Positions 5,928-8,534 of a stretch of DNA of 8,534 nucleotides are shown here, piece after piece; positions within the stretch are counted from its first letter, which is position 1; each line of letters starts with the position of its first letter. This DNA comes from an uncultured Collinsella sp. (lineage in GTDB: Bacteria > Actinomycetota > Coriobacteriia > Coriobacteriales > Coriobacteriaceae). Made by a program: the position numbers and the translations under genes. The stretch lies in the NCBI GenBank assembly GCA_958346935.1, contig CATVTM010000078.1, positions 1 to 8,534 of the forward strand. Reading direction: 5' to 3'. The notes below the pieces were generated by a model. The model was given only the letters and a program-made list of their open reading frames with translations, had not been told where the DNA came from and did no database searches.

Positions 5928-6266
5928 ATGAAGAAGATTACGGCGATCGTTCGTGCCGAGAAGCTTGAGGTTCTTAAAGATGCGTTGTTTGCTGCCGATG
6001 TTCGTGGCATGACTATCAACCAGGTACAGGGCTGCGGCGCTCAACATGGCTGGAAAGAATACGTGCGCGGTAACGAGCTACTCGTCAACACGATTCCTAA
6101 GGTGCAGTTCACCCTCATCTGCGCCGACGAGCATGTCGACGGTATCGTTGAGATCATCTGCAACGCAGCTCGCACCGGTGCCGTCGGCGACGGCAAGATT
6201 TGGGTCGAGCCGGTCGAAGAAGTCATCCGCATTCGCACCGGCGAACACGGCCCGGCCGCGGTGTAG
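5928..6266 (+). CDS. glnK: PII nitrogen regulatory protein, GlnK-type, without the Tyr51 modification site
   Basis: A 112-residue PII signal protein, full length for the family. GlnK trimers bind ATP, ADP and 2-oxoglutarate and plug AmtB through the T-loop when ammonium is plentiful. Conserved here: MKKI start, Gln39 and Lys58 (2-oxoglutarate/ATP site), Arg47 at the T-loop tip, and the C-terminal signature TGAVGDGKIWV (near 83-93) followed by EEVIRIRTG. The T-loop is unusual: residue 51, uridylylated or adenylylated Tyr in many bacteria, is Leu, and residue 49, phosphorylated Ser in cyanobacteria, is Asn; a Tyr is found at 45 instead. GAGAGGA (5914-5920) lies seven bases before ATG. It follows amtB, so it is probably its dedicated partner. 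A weak TTGAAT at 5886 could give it an extra promoter. Confidence 0.95.
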   Translation: MKKITAIVRAEKLEVLKDALFAADVRGMTINQVQGCGAQHGWKEYVRGNELLVNTIPKVQFTLICADEHVDGIVEIICNAARTGAVGDGKIWVEPVEEVIRIRTGEHGPAAV

Positions 6267-6279
6267 AATCGACCGTCTG

Positions 6280-6333
6280 CCATCCGCAACGTTAAAATGC
6301 TGCAATGAGGCACAAGACTTGCGTTGCGGATGG
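6280..6333. repeat. 12-bp perfect inverted repeat spanning the glnK-tetR gap and tetR ribosome site
   Basis: CCATCCGCAACG (6280-6291) pairs perfectly with CGTTGCGGATGG (6322-6333) around a 30-base loop. The right arm covers the purine-rich GGATGG that lies just upstream of the tetR ATG at 6341. It could end glnK transcription poorly (no T-run), or fold in the mRNA to hide the tetR ribosome binding site and keep repressor levels low. Confidence 0.6.
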
Positions 6334-6340
6334 GCGGATT

Positions 6341-7003
6341 ATGGGTCGCAATAAATATCCCGAGGAGACGGTCGCGAAGATTCTCGACGCGGCACTGGAG
6401 CTATTCTGCGCACAGGGTTATGAGGGGACGAGTATTCAAGATATCGTTGACCGTCTCGACGGCATGACCAAGGGCGCTGTCTATCATCACTTCAAGAGCA
6501 AAGAAGAGATTTTCAACGCCGCGTTTGATCGGGCGATGACTCCGATTGTTGAGCACCGCCGCTCGATGCTTGGCGTCGGTAATATGACCGGAGCCCAAAA
6601 GCTCAAGCGACTGTACGCTCCCGAGTCCGTTGTTCCACAAATTGAGCTATGGGCACGTATGCGTCCTGCAGCAGATCCGGTAAAAAGCTCGCGCCTACTG
6701 GCGATGCAGTACCAGGGCTCATTTGACGAGTCGGCCGATGGCTGTCTCTTGCCAGTGATCGAGGAGGGCATCGCCGACGGCTCCATTGCGTGCGAATGCC
6801 CGCGCGAAGCGGCGGAGGCCGTATCGTTGTTGGCGAATCTTTGGCTGTTGCCATTGTTCCGTCCGCTCGAGCCCAAGGAGCGAATGCTCGCTCGCGCACA
6901 ATGTTTGGCGCAGGTGGCTGCCGCGGTGGGGCTCGATTTGGGTAATGAAGTGCTTCAGACAACGGCGCAGATTTGGGACGTATGGGACCGCGCCGGGTGG
7001 TAA
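6341..7003 (+). CDS. TetR/AcrR-family transcriptional regulator
   Basis: A 220-residue one-component regulator. The N-terminal helix-turn-helix region is clear: ILDAALELFCAQGYEGTSIQ (14-33), then DIV.RLDGMTKGAVYHHFKSKEEIFNAAF, where TKGAVYHHF is the recognition-helix part typical of TetR. Residues from about 65 form the variable ligand-binding and dimer domain, which cannot be assigned a ligand. The ATG at 6341 is preferred over 6305: it begins right before the HTH, as usual, and has GGATGGGCGG just upstream, while 6305 has no ribosome site. The MFS exporter follows in the same direction with two matching palindromes between them, so this protein most likely represses that exporter. A hairpin with a short T-run (7037-7058) ends the gene. 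Confidence 0.93.
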   Translation: MGRNKYPEETVAKILDAALELFCAQGYEGTSIQDIVDRLDGMTKGAVYHHFKSKEEIFNAAFDRAMTPIVEHRRSMLGVGNMTGAQKLKRLYAPESVVPQIELWARMRPAADPVKSSRLLAMQYQGSFDESADGCLLPVIEEGIADGSIACECPREAAEAVSLLANLWLLPLFRPLEPKERMLARAQCLAQVAAAVGLDLGNEVLQTTAQIWDVWDRAGW

Positions 7004-7006
7004 TAT

Positions 7007-7023
7007 AGATACCAACGGTATGT
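7007..7023. promoter_or_regulatory. Operator-like palindrome O1 for the TetR regulator
   Basis: AGATACCAACGGTATGT fits the pattern ACATACC-NNN-GGTATGT with one mismatch. It starts four bases after the tetR stop codon. The same 17-bp pattern recurs at 7072-7088, centre to centre 65 bp away, which is what gives the call weight. The size and symmetry suit a TetR dimer. Confidence 0.6.
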
Positions 7024-7036
7024 AATTGATTTGTGA

Positions 7037-7058
7037 GGGTAGCCACGGCTGCCCTTTT
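7037..7058 (+). terminator. Short intrinsic terminator after tetR
   Basis: GGGTAGC (7037-7043) pairs with GCTGCCC (7048-7054), one G-U pair, around a CACG loop and followed by TTTT (7055-7058). It fits a weak Rho-independent terminator for tetR and lies between the two operator copies, so the exporter would need its own promoter or read-through. Confidence 0.6.
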
Positions 7059-7071
7059 CAAGTCATTAAAT

Positions 7072-7088
7072 ACATACTAGTGGTATGT
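7072..7088. promoter_or_regulatory. Operator-like palindrome O2 just upstream of the MFS gene
   Basis: ACATACTAGTGGTATGT fits ACATACC-NNN-GGTATGT with one mismatch. It lies within a longer perfect 8-bp inverted repeat ATACATAC (7070-7077) / GTATGTAT (7083-7090). It ends two bases before the purine-rich ribosome site of the exporter, so a bound repressor would block initiation or early elongation. I could not define the exact -35/-10 boxes. Confidence 0.7.
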
Positions 7089-7103
7089 ATAGGGGGTGGG
7101 CTT

Positions 7104-8366
7104 ATGGCTGGGCTGAGAGACGTCGGCGTCTCGTTGAAATCAAAAACAGTGCGGTCAATCAGGCTCGCGGAACTTCTGGTTGCGCAGCTGTGCACGTATT
7201 CGATGCTGTCGGCGCTGTGCTTTGCGTATCCACTTTACTTGTTCGATTGCAGTGGATCGTCAACGTTATATGGCGCCGTCGTGGCGACGGCGTTCATACC
7301 CGGCGTACTCGCAACTCCGGCTGGTGGGATCTTAGCGGATCGGGGAAGACACCGCGAGGTCCTCGTGTCCCTCGGCATTGCTCTGATGACTGCATCACTG
7401 CTGTCTGTCCCCATGAAGCGCTCATTGCCTCTTGCGGTCGTCGTAGTAGCGATACTTTGTGTTCAATATGGTTCTCAATCGCTGCTAAAGCCAATACTCC
7501 AAATTGAGACGGTGCGCATGGCGGGTGAAAAGAAGGTTGAGCGGGCCACTGCATTGGTTTCGCAGGTGACCATGGTGAGCAATATCTTGGGTCCTGTGGT
7601 CGGGACGGCAGTCTATGGGTGCTTTGGCATCGATACTCTATGCGAAACCGCGGCGTTGACGTTTACGATTTCAGCCCTGCTGTTCGGGGGCGCACTCAAG
7701 CAAAATGCCTCATCTGAAACGATGGGAGACGGCGCGACTCGTACGACACGCCGAAACGATTTTCGGGAGTTGATTCGGTACCTGTCTCAAAACTCATCAT
7801 TGCTCGTTGTGTTTTTGATTGCGGCTATTTTGAACCTTGCGTTAGTTGGGTTAACGATTGGTGCTCCCGTTATTGTTGCAAAGCATCTCGGAATGCAGTC
7901 ATCCTTTGTTGGGATTATTGAGGTGGCTATGGGCTTAGGTGGTCTTGTCGGCAGTGGTTTGGTCGGTATTTGGCCGCATCGTTTTTCCTTCAAGGGCATA
8001 TGTCAATATGTTGCGATGATCTGTTTAGGAGTCGTACCGATTATTGTCACGCTACTGTTCGGCACAGATGTATGGGTGTTCACCGTGTTTGCGGTTGGTT
8101 CGGCATGGGTCATGGTGTGGGCAGCCATTGCGTCGGTTGAAATCATCGCGTTTGTTCAACGGGCAGCGCCGACTGAGCTCTGCGGAAAAGTGCTTTCGGT
8201 CGTTTACATGGTCCTTTCCTGCGCAACACCTATCGGCCAATTGACGTACGGGGTTGCATATGATCGATGGACACCGGCGATTGTATTCGCAGGCATGCTG
8301 GCGGTGTTGACGTTGACGACGGTGCTGTTTTATCGGCTGAAAAGTCGCTTGTGGCGATTGTCTTAA
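7104..8366 (+). CDS. Major facilitator superfamily (MFS) exporter, drug-efflux type
   Basis: A 420-residue membrane protein with about twelve hydrophobic segments. The MFS loop motif between helices 2 and 3 is visible as GGILADRGRHREVL (74-87), and the helix 5 region reads ATALVSQVTMVSNILGPVVG (148-167), as in the MFS_3-like efflux carriers related to macrolide exporters. A hydrophilic loop (about 199-230) joins the two halves. It probably exports a toxic small molecule using the proton gradient; the substrate is unknown. ATG at 7104 is chosen over 7026 because AGGGGGTGGG (7091-7100) precedes it and the upstream codons cover the operator. Its codons use more A/T at third positions (ATT, GTT, TTG, TCA) than amtB or dxs, which hints at separate ancestry. 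Expression is likely released when the TetR upstream binds its ligand. Confidence 0.9.
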   Translation: MAGLRDVGVSLKSKTVRSIRLAELLVAQLCTYSMLSALCFAYPLYLFDCSGSSTLYGAVVATAFIPGVLATPAGGILADRGRHREVLVSLGIALMTASLLSVPMKRSLPLAVVVVAILCVQYGSQSLLKPILQIETVRMAGEKKVERATALVSQVTMVSNILGPVVGTAVYGCFGIDTLCETAALTFTISALLFGGALKQNASSETMGDGATRTTRRNDFRELIRYLSQNSSLLVVFLIAAILNLALVGLTIGAPVIVAKHLGMQSSFVGIIEVAMGLGGLVGSGLVGIWPHRFSFKGICQYVAMICLGVVPIIVTLLFGTDVWVFTVFAVGSAWVMVWAAIASVEIIAFVQRAAPTELCGKVLSVVYMVLSCATPIGQLTYGVAYDRWTPAIVFAGMLAVLTLTTVLFYRLKSRLWRLS

Positions 8367-8427
8367 CGCACTGGGGCACCGTGAATTTGTGGAGGCGGTG
8401 GTACGCCGCGCCGGGACGGCATTGTTT

Positions 8428-8481
8428 GGGCACGCCTCTCCTTCGTCTACAATATCGTGCAGACGAAGGAGAGGCGTGCCC
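8428..8481. repeat. Perfect 21-bp inverted repeat directly before the HAD gene
   Basis: Bases 8428-8448 and 8461-8481 are perfect inverted copies, 21 bp each, around the 12-base loop ACAATATCGTGC. The right arm contains the ribosome binding site AAGGAGAGG and ends directly at the ATG (8482), so an RNA that includes both arms would lock the start of translation in a very stable stem. No T-run follows, so it is not an ordinary terminator. A TACAAT box at 8448-8453 could start an mRNA in the loop, which would leave out the left arm and free the ribosome site. Confidence 0.9.
8448..8453 (+). promoter_or_regulatory. Possible -10 box (TACAAT) in the loop of the 21-bp inverted repeat
   Basis: TACAAT differs from TATAAT at one base and lies 34 bases before the HAD start codon. 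The -35 region at a 17-base spacing is TTTGGG, which is poor. If used, transcription would start near 8460, giving a leader of about 22 nt that carries only the right arm of the repeat. Confidence 0.3.
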
Positions 8482-8534
8482 ATGATCAAGATGTTTGCGA
8501 GTGACTTAGACGGAACGCTGCTGAACGCCCTGCA
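8482..8534 (+). CDS. HAD-superfamily (Cof-type) phosphatase, N-terminus only
   Basis: Seventeen full codons are present before the window ends, reading MIKMFASDLDGTLLNAL. The DLDGTLL stretch is HAD motif I (DxDGT), whose first Asp (residue 8) is the phosphoryl-accepting nucleophile and whose second Asp (residue 10) is the acid/base. The close approach of the motif to the N-terminus and the IKMFASDLDGTLL form are typical of Cof/YidA-type sugar-phosphate and nucleotide-phosphate phosphatases. The gene has a strong AAGGAGAGG ribosome site, buried in the 21-bp inverted repeat just before it. The substrate cannot be inferred from this fragment. Confidence 0.85.
   Translation, partial: MIKMFASDLDGTLLNAL

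Noticed and set aside
7026..7103. Upstream ATG start for the MFS gene
   Set aside because: The extension would be encoded by the terminator and operator region, and AGGGGGTGGG supports 7104.
8428..8481. The 21-bp inverted repeat as the terminator of the MFS gene
   Set aside because: No T-run follows the right arm; the ATG of the next gene follows at once, so a standard intrinsic terminator does not fit.

Overview
The window looks like chromosomal DNA from a high-GC Actinomycetota gut commensal of the Collinsella / Coriobacteriia type. This is an inference from protein style, GC-rich codon use and gene order; no marker gene such as rRNA is present to prove it. It holds nine protein genes (two cut by the window edges), one candidate 11-codon mini-ORF, and an unusually large number of inverted repeats between genes.

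Layout. 1-350 (minus): the start of a Tat-type lipoprotein, probably the substrate-binding subunit of an ABC importer, with a good promoter at 394-423. 351-691 is a gene-poor stretch with an 11-bp hairpin, a TATAAT box, a candidate short aromatic-rich mini-ORF and a strong terminator shared with the end of dxs. 692-2473 (minus): a 593-residue DXS-family enzyme (entry enzyme of the MEP isoprenoid pathway) lacking several residues expected in the acceptor-phosphate pocket. 2702-3238 and 3242-4261 (plus): an HD-domain hydrolase and a CmpB-like membrane protein, three bases apart, one operon. 4460-5737 and 5928-6266 (plus): an AmtB ammonium channel and its PII partner GlnK, separated by a large imperfect palindromic repeat. 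6341-7003 and 7104-8366 (plus): a TetR regulator and an MFS exporter with two matching 17-bp operator-like palindromes between them. 8482-8534 (plus): the first 17 codons of a HAD/Cof-type phosphatase, preceded by a perfect 21-bp inverted repeat that swallows its ribosome binding site.

How the genes work together. AmtB and GlnK form the classic ammonium uptake and sensing pair, but this GlnK has Leu at the usual uridylylation site (Tyr51), so it probably senses only through ATP/ADP/2-oxoglutarate. TetR and MFS form a typical ligand-inducible efflux module. I see no phage, transposase, CRISPR array, tRNA or rRNA. I do not see an overt new multigene system; the most promising unexplained items are the substituted DXS active site, the 21-bp inverted repeat before the HAD gene, the 104-bp palindromic repeat between amtB and glnK, and the paired TetR operators around a terminator.
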